Below, one piece after another: positions 1 to 12,300 of a stretch of DNA of 64,000 nt. The position numbers and the translations under genes were made by a program. How positions within the stretch are numbered: position 1 is the stretch's first letter; each line of letters starts with the position of its first letter. This DNA comes from Zopfochytrium polystomum (Eukaryota > Chytridiomycota > Chytridiomycetes > Chytridiales > Chytridiaceae), in contig JAIVFJ010000284.1 in NCBI GenBank assembly GCA_025765615.1, positions 1 to 64,000 on the forward strand. Reading direction: 5' to 3'. The notes under the pieces are model-generated. The model was given only the letters and a program-made list of their open reading frames with translations, was not told the origin of the DNA and ran no database searches.

Positions 1-1764
1 CAGTGCAGAAGATGACGTTGTGAGTGGAGGTGGCGCTGCAAGAAGGTTGAAGGGTCGAGGAACCGGAGCTGCTGTGAGCTGCCCCGGTTCAACATTTCTC
101 TGAACCCATTGAGTGTGATTCTAATTGCATTGTCCTTGCCGGCAAAGCCTTGGAAAGCAAAGCTAGAATCACCGCCGTCTTCACCTAACTCATTTCGTTG
201 GATTCAGATTAGGCCTTTCAGCTTACCCAACTTAGTGTAAGTTGCATCAGTGGTGGCGACGAGGCCTCCATCGACATAGGAAGCTGGCTTCTCAGGCTCA
301 AATCTCAACAAGAGGACGCCCTTACACTGCTGTATTTGCCTGCTTCTGCTCTTTCCATTGCTACGTAACGTGCCCCGCTACGACGCCTACAGCAGGAGCA
401 ACAAGAAATTTTGATAAGGGGGTCCAAAAGTCAAACTACACTACCTCCAACCACCATTTTGTACTTTCCTGTGTGACAAGTCACACCAGCTGCACACCAG
501 ATTGCTCCAAGTTCCCTCCATTTCGTTCTCTAACCCTCCCCAAGGGACAGCACCACCAAAACTTTGATCCTCAGCCTGAAATTTGGTGCACAGTTGCTCT
601 TCAACGGTGCCAACCTGCTATTCCAATTTCAGAATTTTTCGTCCATCAATCAGCTTGCAACCAGCATTGTGTGCAACACACATCTTCGATCCTGGACCAT
701 TTCTCCATCAAGTACATCATCAAACAATTCCTAGACTCACTATTTGTCACTGCCGCCCTGTTGAGCAACTCCTCCAAATTTTCCAGCGACTGGTTTCTCC
801 TGCAGCAGGATCATCACTACACGAAACGCAATATCATCCAACCTAAACTCTTTTGTTGTTGGCATGTTCACCAGCAAGAAATGCCAAGCTCCTCCTCGTT
901 GACTACACCCTCTGGCCATGCTCTATCTGTCCTCAATGCCTGGTATGAGTTAGGATCTAGTGTCCTTGTGCCTGTTAGTGTGAAGTAGGAGAATACCCTC
1001 GTTGGCATCGACCGTGTCTCGCTGCATAGCACGTCCACAGTTACTTTAGGCAGCCACAATGGGCAGAGTCCGAATACTATCACCAGCAAGAGTATGCAAT
1101 CTGCTATCTTGAACCATATCAGTTTGAGAAGGAGCCATGTAGCCATTTCTGGACTCACGCTGTCCATGATGCTCTGATTTATTGCCCAGCGTTTATCCAG
1201 TGCAATCAGCATGTACCTGAACCACCTGCCCTTGAGTGTGAGTTCCCTTGTCTCTACTGGGTGTATCAGTTTGCCTGTCGCACCCATAGTTCGTGAGGTG
1301 TTTGTCTAGTAATGTTTAGAACAAGCTGGTAGAACGCCAGCTTGAATCCTCCACCCGCAGCTTGAGCATCGACCATTAGAATTCAGGAGACAAGCCTTCA
1401 ACCGCAATCCCCCGCAACAGTCTCATCAGAGAAATAAGAAACAATCTACAAGCCCGAGTCTCACGGAGTTGGCGTGGAGCAGAAATAAGACTGCAAGAAG
1501 AGAGCCAACAACACGACACAGTCACTCGGACAAGAGTGTTGTTAGTGTCATAATCACCCAGACAGAAGCAGCATGGGCTTGGTCTGTTGAGCATAGTGAG
1601 TAATTGTTCGTCTTTGAGCCTTATGGTTAGCAAGTCATGTGGTGAGCTTGTCTTCAGTTTTGACATTGGCGTCCACAGCAGATTTGCCATCACATAATAC
1701 CGACACAAACTGCACAGGAATGAAGCATGGCGTATTGTGTAGGACCAGAAGAACTGTGGAAGCT
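1..1764. repeat. Copia-related repeat, left copy of a 1.77 kb direct duplication
   Basis: This block is almost the same as 49944-51715, in the same orientation, with only scattered substitutions and small indels. Read on the plus strand, about 690-890 matches the reverse complement of 54668-54840, which lies just 5' of the Copia gag remnant there, so the block probably derives from a Copia leader/gag region. It holds a 248-codon plus frame (242-988) and a 139-codon minus frame (868-1287). Neither shows a recognisable domain, and the minus frame survives in both copies simply because the copies are so similar. The block begins at the window edge and ends where a Gypsy LTR starts, next to AAGCT. 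Confidence 0.7.
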
Positions 1765-2074
1765 TGTCAGGAACAGGGCAGGACAGGACAAGGCAGACAA
1801 GGAACTGAGAGGAGTGATGATTGTATTGGAGACAATAATTCACTTGAGGGATGGGACAGGTCCCCCATCCCCCTTTTATACCTTTTGAGAGTGTTCCTTG
1901 TCAAGACTCAAAGAAAGTTCCAGAAAGAGCAATTAGTAATACAATGATACCAATGATACCAATGACAACAACAAGAAAGTCAGGAAAGCAAAGAAGGTTC
2001 CAGAAGGTTCCACAAGGTTCCATGAAGGAATGTTCTAGAAGATTCCAGAGGTTTCCAGAGGGTGATTCATAACA
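1765..2074 (-). repeat. Gypsy LTR A (3' LTR of element 1)
   Basis: 310 bp, bounded by TGTCAGGAAC and GATTCATAACA on the plus strand. It is flanked on the left by AAGCT, the same pentamer that flanks solo LTR C on both sides. Confidence 0.9.
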
Positions 2075-2081
2075 TCATCTC

Positions 2082-5000
2082 CCCCTTTTAGGCCTCTTCT
2101 GCAACTTGGTGGGGTACCTGGTCTTGAAAGCAGAAGATCTCGGCAGTGAGTGAGGTTTGACTCAGGTTCCCAGGTGTTGTCAGCATCTGAGTAACCTTTC
2201 CACTTGACAAGGAACTTGAGTGTCCTTCCAAACCACTTGGCATCCAAGATTTGTTCAACCTCGAATTCCTCTTCACCTTCTACCTCAACTGGAGGAGGAG
2301 GAGGAACAACTCTGCCTGGAATGGAATTGGCCACAAACTTCTCCAAAAGGCTGACATGGAAAACTGGGTGGATCTTCATGGATGCAGGGAGATCCAGCTT
2401 GAAGGTGACTGGATTGATTTGCTCCAAGATCTTGAAAGGTCCCAACTTGAGGTTGTCTAGCTTGGGACTTGGTCTTTTGGTCTGCAAGCTCTTCATCAGA
2501 AGCCAAACTTGCTGACCCACAGCAAGGTCATGGTCCATTCTGTGAGTGTTGGCAAATCTTGAGGCATCTTCTTGGGCTTGCTTCAGGGTGGAGTCCAGGA
2601 AGGTGCTGATGATCTTGAGCTTATGCAAGTGTGAAGCCACAGCAGGAGCTTGGATATTGGATAGGGTCTCTTGTCCCAGAATATCTCCTCTTGGATTGAA
2701 GCCATAGGGTGCAAAGAAAGGAGATAGCTGGGTGCTTGAGCGGAGAGAATTGTTGAGAGCAAATTCTGCCAGCGGAAGGAGGGTGGGCCAATCATCCTGT
2801 TGATAGCTGACATAGCACCTCAAATACTGCTCCAGAGTCTGGTTTGTTCTTTCTGTTTGTCCATCAGTCTGAGGGTGAGCAGTTGACAGTTGAGACTTGA
2901 TTCCAAGGGCTGCTGTGAGTGCTTTCCAAAATTGAGATCTGAACTGAGGTCCTCTGTCACTGATGATTGACTGAGGCAGCCCATGGAGCCTGAATATGTG
3001 CTGCAAAAACAGGTCTGCTGTTCCTTGTGCATCTATATTCTCAGTGCAGGGGATAAAATGGGCCAACTTTGTCCTTCTGCAGATGACAACAAGGATAGAG
3101 TCAAATCCATGGGATGGGGGCAGTTTCACAATGAAGTCCATGGATATTGATGACCAAGGGCTGATGGCAATTGGAAGGGGCTCCAGAAGTCCATAGGGCT
3201 TGTGTCTGCTGGATTTGTTTCTTTGACAGGTTTCACAGCTGCTGACATAGTTCTTGATGTACTTCCTCATGCCTGGCCAGTAGAAGTCTCTGGAAACAAG
3301 CTCATATGTCTTGTGCTCTCCTGGGTGTCCAGCTGTTGCTGCATCATGCCTTGTCTTGAGTATCTCAAGTTTTTCCTCCTCTTGGCTGATTTGAATCTTG
3401 TGAGGCTTGGGGTCCTTGGAAATAGCATGGGCCAACACACTGTCAGGAAGCAATGAAAGGTGTGTCTTGGATAGTGGGGTGAAACCATCTCCCCCTTCAG
3501 GTGCAAGGTTTGTTCTTCTTGACAGGGCATCAGCCACAGTGTTAAGGTGGCCAGGAGAATAGCACAGCTTAAAGTCATACTCAGAGAGCAGTTCAGCCCA
3601 CCTGGCATGCCTCTGCTTGAGCAACCTCCTTGCCCTGAAGAAGGTGAGGTTCTTGTGATCAGAATAGACAGAGATGCCTTTAGAACCAGCCAAGTAGTGT
3701 CTCCAGAATTTGAATGCGTCCACAATTGCAAGCAACTCCTTGTCATGGACTGTGTAGTTACACTCAGCACTGTTCAGCTTCCTGGAGTAATATGCCACGG
3801 GATGCAGAGGAGCAGAGGGGTCCTGAGAGCTTGGCTGGGACAGAACAGCGCCAAGGGCATAGTCTGAGGCATCAGTTTCCAAGGTGAAGGGAAGCAAGGG
3901 ACCCACATGCTTCAGGAGTGGTGCACTTGTGGTTGATGTCTTAAGAGCTAGCCAGGCTTGCTCTGCTGCTGGGTCCATTCAAACTTGATGGTCTTCTTGG
4001 TGAGATCAGTGAGAGGCTTGGCTATGGCAGAATAGTTGGCAATGAAGGTTCTGTAGAAGTTGCAAAACCCAAGGAAGCTTTGAACATCCTTGATGGAATT
4101 TGGAGCCTTCCATTCAAGAATAGTTTGGATCTTGTCTGGTGCCATGGAGATCCCTTTGTCAGACACAATGAACCCCAAAAACTCAATGGAGGTCTTGTGG
4201 AATTCACACTTCTCCAGCTTTGCATAGAGGTGATGCTGTCTGAGTCTCTCCAAGACAGTCTTGACATGTCCCATATGGCTTGCAGTGTCGGACGAAAATA
4301 CCAGGATATCATCCAGGTAGACAATGACAAAAAGGTCCAGAATATCCCTGAAGATGTCATTCATCATGCCTTGGAAAATAGCTAGAGCATTGGTAAGTCC
4401 AAAGGGCATGACCAGCACTCAAAGTGACCGTATTTGCATCTGAAGGCAGTCTTCCATTGATCCTGGGGCTTAATTCTGACCAAATTGTAGGCACCTCTGA
4501 GGTCAATCTTGGAAAATATCCTTGCATGGCTCAGTTTGTCCAGTAATTCAGAGATGAGAGGCAGTGGATAGCGGTTCTTGACTGTCATCTCATTGAGATC
4601 TCTGTAGTCCACGCAGGGTCTCAGTCCCCCATCCTTCTTCTTGACAAAAAAGATGGGAGCTCCAGCTGGTGACTTGGAAGGTTGGATGAATCCCTTGTTC
4701 AGCATTTCTTCAATGTATTCTTGGAGGGCCTTGGCTTCTGGTGGAGAGAGGTGGTACAGTGGCTTGAAAGGTGGGCTGCAAGTTTCATCCTTGAGTGGGA
4801 TTTCACAGTCATAAGGCCTCTGAGCTGGTAGCAGGTCTGCCTTGGTCTTGGAAAACACATCAGCATAAGGGAGATATTCTTTTGGTAGCTTGGATGCCAG
4901 CAAAAGGTCTGATGGGTCCAACTTCCTGTGCTCTTCAGCAGTGGGGCTTGAATTCTTGACTGGGAACTGTGATTCTTCAATCTTTGACTGAGAGTTCTGT

Positions 5001-5832
5001 TCTTGGCAAAGACTGTGAGCTGTGGAACTTGAATCTTGAATGTGGACTGTGAACTGTGGTACTTGAATCTTTGACTGTGGGTTCTGTGAACTAGAGTCTT
5101 GCCATGACTATGAGCTCTACTTGAATCTTGACTGTGAACTGTGAACTGTGGAACTTGAGTCTTGGCTGGGACTTGTGAACTGCAGGGTGACACTGGAGTT
5201 GTCTTTGGTGGTTGACCTTTAATACCTGGCTGTGAACCTTCAATCAAGGACTTGCGAGCATGAGACTTGGAGGCTTCACTTGAGTTTTGGGTGACTGTTC
5301 CAATTGGTGGAGGTTGGACTTGACCAGTGACCCAATCAATGGCAGGGTTCTGGGCTTGCAGCCATGGTAATCCCAGGATGACAGAGAATGTGGGTGAGCC
5401 AAGATCCAATACTTCCAGGTTGACCATGGATGGTGGAAAGTCTTGGATGTGGAGGTTTAGCTTGATTTCATGGCTGATTTCCTTGAACAGAGCATGATTG
5501 GCAAAGTGGACCTTGAGGTGTGGATTTCTTGATGGTGGGAATGGCACAAGACTTGACAAGGGTGGCATCAATGATGTTGCAGGATGATCCAGAGTCAATA
5601 AGGGCCTTGGTTGTGATGGTTGACTTGAGAGTTGAATCTTGACATCCATGGTGAGTTGGTGGGGCTTGGAATCTGAGGTGTTTGTGGTGCTGGTGGTGGT
5701 GATTGAACAGGGGCAGCTTGGAGGAGGGTCCAGAGAATTGCCCCTCAGTGAGCCTGGACCTGGGAGTTTGGGTGCTTCTTCCTTGGGCAGTCCTTGACAG
5801 CATGCTCCTTGGAGCCACAGTAAAAACACAGT
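2082..5832 (-). pseudogene. Pol polyprotein remnant of element 1
   Basis: Reading down the minus strand, protease, reverse transcriptase, RNase H, integrase and chromodomain are all recognisable. The RT core YLDDILVF lies near 4320, the RNase H motif TDASDYALG near 3870, and the chromodomain near 2120-2270. Compared with element 2 there are single-base losses in RT at about 4411-4418 and before RNase H at about 3974, a 3-base loss near 2876, and further shifts in the 5' part. The reading frame is therefore split into at least four pieces. This is a dead copy. Confidence 0.88.
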
Positions 5833-6667
5833 CCCTGCTGGGCCCTCCTTGTTTTCTCCTCTTGGCTCAGAGGACCCTTAGGAAGTGTCTCAACTGCATC
5901 CACTTGCATGGGTTCAGGAACTGTAAGAGCTTGAGGAACTGGGGTAGGTCTTGATGTAGTTCCTACTTGTCTTTGCTTCAGCCTCTTGGAGTAGAGTCTG
6001 TTGTCAATCTTGATGGCAAGGAGAACGTACTCTTCCAAGGTCTCAGGGATGTGCAGAGACTGGGAAAGCATGTCTTGGATAGACTCATGGAGACCATCAT
6101 GGTACAGCTCCATCAGAGCTGCATCATTGTATCCAGAGTCTCTGGCTAGTTGCTTGAATTGGTTGGTGCAGGCCACACAAGATTGCTTTCCTTGCTTGAT
6201 ATGCTTGAGCTTGGATCTTGCTGTCCAAGATGTTAGGGGTCACCAAAGGTAGCTTCCAGCCTCTCCCAGAGCTCTTGCAGGGTGGTGGGTGTGCTTGGGA
6301 GAGATCTGTACCATGATTGAGCTTGACCAGACAGGAGGGTGCTTGTGAAAAGAACCTTGACTTGCTCACTGGGAAATCTTGAAGGTTAGAGAAGGATGAC
6401 ATTCTCCACAGTGGCCATAAAGTTCCTGAGGTCTTTGGCCGGCCCAGTAAACTTGTCAGGGCTGGGAACCTTGGGCTCTCTTGCTTGGTTGGCTTGGGGC
6501 AGGGGAAGAGCTTGATGTTCTTGTTGGTGAAGTTGTTGTTGAAGCTGGCGCTGCTGGTGAAGGACTTGTTCTTGAAGTTGGTGTGTCTGTCTTGAAAGGG
6601 CTTGTAATTGGTCCATCAAGGCTTGGAAGGCAGTTGCATCAGGGAAGGTGTTGTTTGGGTCAGACAT
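5745..6667 (-). pseudogene. Gag remnant of element 1
   Basis: The ATG at 6667 opens the same gag as in elements 2 and 3 (MSDPNNTFPDATAFQ). The frame stops near 6386, where a CAA glutamine codon of element 2 is TAA. A single-base loss near 6230 causes a second break. The C-terminal CCHC zinc knuckle (CFYCGSKEHAVKDC) is intact near 5790-5830. Confidence 0.88.
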
Positions 6668-6694
6668 GATGGCAGAGAGTAGTAGGAGAGGGTG

Positions 6695-6705
6695 AAGTGA
6701 ATTAT
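6695..6705 (-). other. Predicted self-priming primer-binding site, element 1
   Basis: The 11-mer AAGTGAATTAT (plus strand) sits 2 nt from the inner edge of the 5' LTR and is repeated inside the LTR just after the predicted transcription start. See the element 2 site for the argument. Confidence 0.6.
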
Positions 6706-6707
6706 GA

Positions 6708-7024
6708 TGTCAGGAACATGGCAGGACAAGGCAAGGCATGGCAGACAAGGAACTGAGAGGAGTGATGATTGTATTGGAAACAATAATTCACTTGAGGGAT
6801 GGGACAGGTCCCCCCATCCCCCTTTTAAACCTTTGGAGAGTCTTCCTTGTCAAGACTCAAAGGAAGTTCCAGAAAGAGCAATTAGTAATACAATGATACC
6901 AATGATACCAATGACAACAACAAGACAAGTCAGGAATGCAAAGAAGGTTCCAGAAGGTTCCACAAGGTTCCATGAAGGAATGTTCTAGAAGGTTCCAGAG
7001 GTTTCCAGAGGGTGATTCATAACA
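6708..7024 (-). repeat. Gypsy LTR B (5' LTR of element 1)
   Basis: 317 bp, same TG...CA termini as LTR A but with its own substitutions and a few extra bases, so the pair has diverged. The following bases TCTTT do not match the AAGCT on the other side of the element. Confidence 0.9.
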
Positions 7025-8222
7025 TCTTTGGCCAGAGCCACCAGATCAAGCTGAAGAGGCAAGAACAACATTCCCCTTGAGCCAGTGTGTGAAGACCAAG
7101 CCTTGTGTGATGGCTGGTTCTGGGACAGTACTGGGACAAAAACAGGAAAAGCCAGACTTTACCAAGGCCAGGTTTCAGGTGGTATCTCAAGAATTCCTCA
7201 ACAGTCTGAAACCTTACCTGTGTACGCAAGCCCAGACTTGGCACAGACACAAACTTCTTGGTATGTTTCACCTCTCAATAGCAGCCTCAATGTACAACCA
7301 AATAACAGTTTTGTTGTGTTGCTGCTTGGATTGCACTTGAACTCCCTCTGCCGCCACCCTCAGCGCCTTACCCGTACCTGCAGATTGCAGATGAGCAGCT
7401 GGCTCCTGGTCCATCCTGAAGTAAGGGCTCAGCAGTTTGACCAAACTGGTGCTTTATCCGACTGGTTTAAGGCCAGCACAGTGCTTAAAACAATGTAAAA
7501 TTTCACCCAGTGGCATATATTGCTTGAAAGTTTGATGTGCTTTGCTTTCACTGGAATATTTCAGGGCAGAACAATGCAAGTCAGAATCTGGTTAAGCAAA
7601 CTGCCGAGCCTTATCCTGAAGCAACTCTGGGTATCAGCAAGACGCTGTGCCAGATGCTGTGCCTGTGCAAGCACCATGGAGGTGCCTGCCCATACAGCTA
7701 CACATAAGCCCACACCCATAGCTGCACCTGCGCCTTCATGTTCTCCCTCAAAGGATCTGTCAACTCGATCAAGTTCTGTGACTTGACCCGCCTTGTTGAC
7801 GGAGGCCACAAATGTTTGACTCTGATGACGAGAGCTTGGGCTGGTTGACAGGTGATGACACCGTCAACTTCTGAAGCGTCCTGTTGCTGTTGGTCTGCAG
7901 TTGCTGTTGCTGCAGTGAGTTTGCTGAGGTGATACCTGGACATAGTCTATTATGGCTCACGGTTGATGGCTCTTTTTTTCCTCTCATTCACTGGGTCGGC
8001 TGGTGGCTCTGCGAATTCTTCAGGGTCACGGTTGTGAGCCTCCATAATCTTCAGTTTGTCAAACAAACCAGTGATGTCTGTGATGGTGCTGTCATCAATC
8101 TTGCCCATATGATGGTTGACTTGGGGAAACCAGTATTTGTTGTTCTTGAAACTTTGGTTTAGTACATGGACAGCAGAACAGAAACTTAGGGTTATGTCAA
8201 ACTGGTAGAGAATGTTGATTGG
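7025..8222. other. Unassigned spacer with short degraded frames
   Basis: No family was recognised here. The longest frame is 136 codons on the minus strand (7950-8360), ending in a basic tail with no domain seen. Its 3' neighbours on the same strand are short, Q/A-rich and interrupted. The stretch starts at the outer edge of a Gypsy LTR and is not repeated elsewhere in the window, so it may be the remains of another mobile element. Confidence 0.4.
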
Positions 8223-8755
8223 GGTGAGTTCCTGTGTGTGCAGTAGGGATGTGTAGTGCATCTCAAATTTACAAGGGATTGGGAGTGGTAGTGGCTGTTT
8301 AGCTTGCTGGTGAAGAGGATTGTTCGATCGGTGGTGGTGATTGATGGATGGTCGGTTCAACTCACTCTCTTCGTGTTGAGAACGTTGTTGTGTGAAGAGT
8401 CGTTCGTCACGATCGTTGTTGTTTTTGGGTTCGCTCGAGGGTACGCGGGGTCAGTCGCAGGCAGGCAGGTGATTGCAATCACTTGTTCTTGTTGTTCGCT
8501 TGCTTGCGAGATAAATTCGCTCTGGAGAACTCTCCTTGGTAAGGTGTTGAAGTTCGAGCAATAATTTGCAGCGGGCGTGCGAGCGAGTGACGAGGGCGAG
8601 ACAGAGACGGATCGAATCAAACAAGTGATGTATTTCCTTTTTTTTTTTTTCCTTTTTCATTATCACATGCACGCGGGGGCATAATCCAACAGAGACAAGT
8701 ATCATAGACGGTGACGATGACCGTCGCTCCAGTAACAGCTTGCTGGGCAACGGTG
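8223..8755 (+). repeat. Tandem duplication of the Crinkler-like gene 5' region, upstream copy
   Basis: This unit repeats as 8752-9320. Both copies carry the GTGTGTGCAGTAGGGATGTG start, the run of TTCGTGTTGAGAACGTTG, and the end that in the downstream copy is the first codons of the NTPase gene. In this upstream copy the position matching the start codon reads ATA, and the frame ends soon after, in GGTGAGTTG. The upstream copy is therefore probably untranslated. It may act as a second promoter region. Confidence 0.75.
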
Positions 8756-9320
8756 AGTTGTGTGTGCAGTAGGGATGTGTAGTGCATCTCAAATTTACAA
8801 GGGATTGGGAGTGGTAGTGGCTGTCTAGCTGGCTGGTGAAGCGGATTGTTCGATCGGTGGTGGTGATGGATGGATGGTCAGTTCAACTCACTCTCTTCGT
8901 GTTGAGAACGTTGTCGTGTGGGGAGTTGTTTGTCACAATCGTTGTTTTTGTTTTTGGGTTCGCTTGAGGGTACGCGTTGTCAGTCGCAGGCAGGCAGGTG
9001 ATTGCAATCACTTGTTCTTGTTGTTCGCTCGCTTGCGAGGTAAATTCCCTCGGGTCGCGATGTCGCACTCGCTCTGGAGAACTCTCCCTGGTAAGGTGTT
9101 GAAATTCGAGCGATAATTTGCAGCGGGCCAGCGGGTGTGTGTGTGTGCCAGCGAGGACGAGTGACGGAGGGCGAGACATTGGTGGATGGAATCAAACACA
9201 AATTTTTTCAACTCTTTTTTGTTCCTTTTTGATTAATTATCACGTGCATATTCCAACAGAGACAAGGATCATGGACGCTGACGATGACCGTCGCTCCAGC
9301 AACAGCTTGCTGGACAACGA
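8752..9320 (+). repeat. Tandem duplication, downstream copy (promoter, leader and first codons)
   Basis: About 0.55 kb, head-to-tail with 8223-8755. It contains the functional ATG at 9271. About 10-20 bp insertions and many substitutions separate the copies, so the duplication is not very recent. Confidence 0.75.
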
Positions 9321-12300
9321 AAACGAGGAGCCGATGAGCGTGGATGAGGACAATGGCGATCGCCGAGGCGACCGAGGCCAACACCTCCCCCTCCAGTCTG
9401 TGAGCTCGGACTCGGCCGTTTCAGAATCAACGCTTCCTGCTTTACCAATCCATCTCCTGGATATCTTACAATTCGTTGACGGAAACTTTCCAACAACTGC
9501 TGAGGGACGGAGAGAGGCCAGGAAATCGTTCGAACAGGCTCGCTTCGACTTTGTTAAGGATGTAGTCATTCCAGCCGTTGCAGGCAACAGCCCAAATGCG
9601 ACAAGGCTTGAGCGTGAGTTATCGGAGACTATTGCCAAATTCATTCTTAGCGAGATGGAGAAGAGCGGATCGACTGTGGCGAGCGTTCGGGACGTCATCA
9701 AGAGAACTACCGATGTCGATCTTTCCTCACCTCGCGATGTGTTCCAAGACTACGACAAAACAGAGTTGGAGGAGGCGTTCTCACGGACATTCGCGGACCC
9801 TGACGAATATCTGGAAATCCTGCGGCATCAACTCCTACAGTACGCTGAAGAATACAGCGATCTTTTCTACTTTCCGGGCGTCTCGATTGTTCAAACGAGC
9901 GGTTCGGGAAAATCGCGGGCCATCGCCGAGCTGTCAAAGTCCTTTTACGTCGTGTACTGCAGCTTCATGAGGAAGGATTCTTCAGGATATCCCCAGCGCT
10001 CGTACATTGCCGACGAGCTTTACAACGGCAACAGCGACTTTGCAACCTATTTTAAGGCATGCTACGAAATGATCGGAAGGTATGAAAGGCAGAACAGTCT
10101 TTCCGAACTTTCGCAGGAACAGATTCGCCGCCGGTTTTTTCAGCAGCAGATCCGGGAAGGGACGACCTTTTATCAAGACCTGGAGCGGACGATGTTGGAA
10201 ATTCGAGTCGCCGGCACTGGTAGTGGTCTCAGCAACCCCTCCTCCTTGAAGGCGCTTTTTGTTTTCGATGAGGCGCGCCAGTTGCGGAGTGAATACACCA
10301 TTCCTGGACCCAGCGGGATCGGTGAGACAGCTTTTGTCAGAATGCGGAGGGCGGCGGCCAGCCTGATTAGCAAGCGGCGCCCGCCAGCATTCATTATTAT
10401 GATGGATACGACATCTCGAGTCGCCACGCTTTCGCCAGCTGCTGAAAACGATCCGTCGATGCGAGTCGTAGAGGGGCACCAGATGTTCCCTCCATTGTTT
10501 ATGATAGGGAGCATCGACGTTGGACTGGACAGTGCGTACGGTCAATCCATGGACGATGCATTGGATGAAGGTCGACTGTTCTGCCTCGGTCGGCCACTAT
10601 GGCAGTCCATGTTGAAAGAGAAAACGTCCAAGTTTAAGAGGAGGGTGCGCACCCTTGCTATTGTAAAGTTGGCAGGCGGCTCCCCAAATCCGGAGTTCGA
10701 TGAGACCTTTGCTATTGCCGTCATCCGTACAAGAGTGCCATTCGTCGTCTTGCAATCACATGTTGCGACAGACCTTGTTGCGTTGCATATGTGGTGGTGC
10801 CTGGGGATCGATGATACCCGGCAGCACGTTGTTGCAGGGCTCCCCTCCGAACCCGTTCTCGCAGAAGCCGGTGCTTGCTGGACGCACATTGCAAGCTACC
10901 GCGATTCGATTTTCCAACATTTCCGCAAAGCGGTGACGGCTGGTTTCATTGATGTTGGAGAAGGAGGCGAGACAGTTGCTCAGCTTGTTCTCATACTTGG
11001 GCGAGACTCTGCCGTTACGAGCTTGGGAAGATCTGTGTCGCCTATCTCAGGCGAGTCTCCTGTCGTTCAGGTACTTGTGATTGATATGTTGCCGATAAAC
11101 ATCTCACAAGTCTGTTCACGAAAATAGAGCCCGCCGATGAGTGTCAAAGTCAGCGCAGAAGACCTCACAACAGAAACAGAACAGAATCCGTCTCAAACTG
11201 AGGTTCGTGGCTCCCAGCAATCTTTTTTTTCTTTTCTTCTTCTTTCAAACCCTAAGTTGCGACTCTGTCATCTGCAGGCCCGTAGACAGCGTCTCGGTCG
11301 CGCCTACACAGCAGCAGACTCGTGTCTGTTTAGCGGGGCCGTGAGTGTACTTGCCTTCCTTGAAGCAACTCTCCCGACGGTAGCGGTGCAGCAGTTACGC
11401 GGGGCGTCAGCATGGCTTGCGTCGCAAACTGGGTTACCGGACCCGGTGACTGAAGGGAAAGTGTCCTTCACTCACTTTGCTCCTATGTTTGAACGAGTCA
11501 CGAGCATGAGAGACCTGGCCACCCTTTTCTCGCGTGGCGCGGCCGTAAAGTGTTGCCCAGGGTGCCCCGGGGTGGATCTGATAATTCCAGTCCTCATGCC
11601 GGACGTCACAGGGAACTTCCAGATCCTCGAAGGGAACATGTCGTTTCTGCTTGTTCAGGTTAAAAATTACCACCTTCGTGGCCAAGACCGGTCGTTCCCG
11701 GACTCTGCTACAGTCGACAATACACCGCAGCGGTGTGGTCTGGATCCTTTCCCGCAGCATTTGTATCTGTCTGTTTACATGGGATTGGATTTTGATCCCG
11801 CAGTATGTCAAGTATTGGCCCCAGCGGCAGGATTAGACAAGGACGATTGGGTTGGCTTTGGCGAGTACGCGCAGTTGCTGCATCAGGGCAGATGGACCGC
11901 AGAACTTCAAACCCTCCGACAGAAGGCGAGGGACCTGTGGCGGCAGCATCAAAAACAGAAAAAACGCGTGAGGCTCGAAAAATCAACGGGATTGACGATT
12001 GAGCGAACTGACAGTGTCGGCAGCGCTGCCCGTGGTGGAGAGGAATCGGGAACGGACCCGGCCAACTCATTGGTGGTGAATCTCGTGGAGGCCCTTCGCA
12101 AGAGGCGGCAGGTTGCGATTTCACTGCGCGGTTTCAACGAGCGGCTGTATCCCTGCCTTTCTGGAAAGCCGGCCGTGCTTCAATGCCTCGGCGACATTTT
12201 AAGCGGTCCAAGCAACCCGTTGAGCTCTGCGACGGAAAAATCGAAGGCCGTTTTGGCTCGAATGACGTATCCTTCGAGCGTGGAGAAAATGCGCTCAGTT

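Larger units (their letters stand above)
1765..7024 (-). mobile_element. Ty3/Gypsy chromovirus, element 1 (full length, decayed)
   Basis: The element is 5.26 kb with LTRs at 1765-2074 and 6708-7024, each beginning TG and ending CA. The internal gag and pol are on the minus strand in the same order as intact element 2. Several indels and stop codons break the frames, so it is not coding-competent. It shares with element 3 a roughly 60-bp segment (about 5170-5230) between protease and RT that element 2 lacks, so elements 1 and 3 form one subfamily. The left flank is AAGCT but the right flank is TCTTT, so there is no matching target duplication. Confidence 0.9.

Noticed and set aside
868..1287. 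139-codon minus frame present in both duplicate copies (also 50809-51228)
   Set aside because: Identity between copies only reflects the recent duplication. No domain was recognised and the surrounding DNA is repeat debris.
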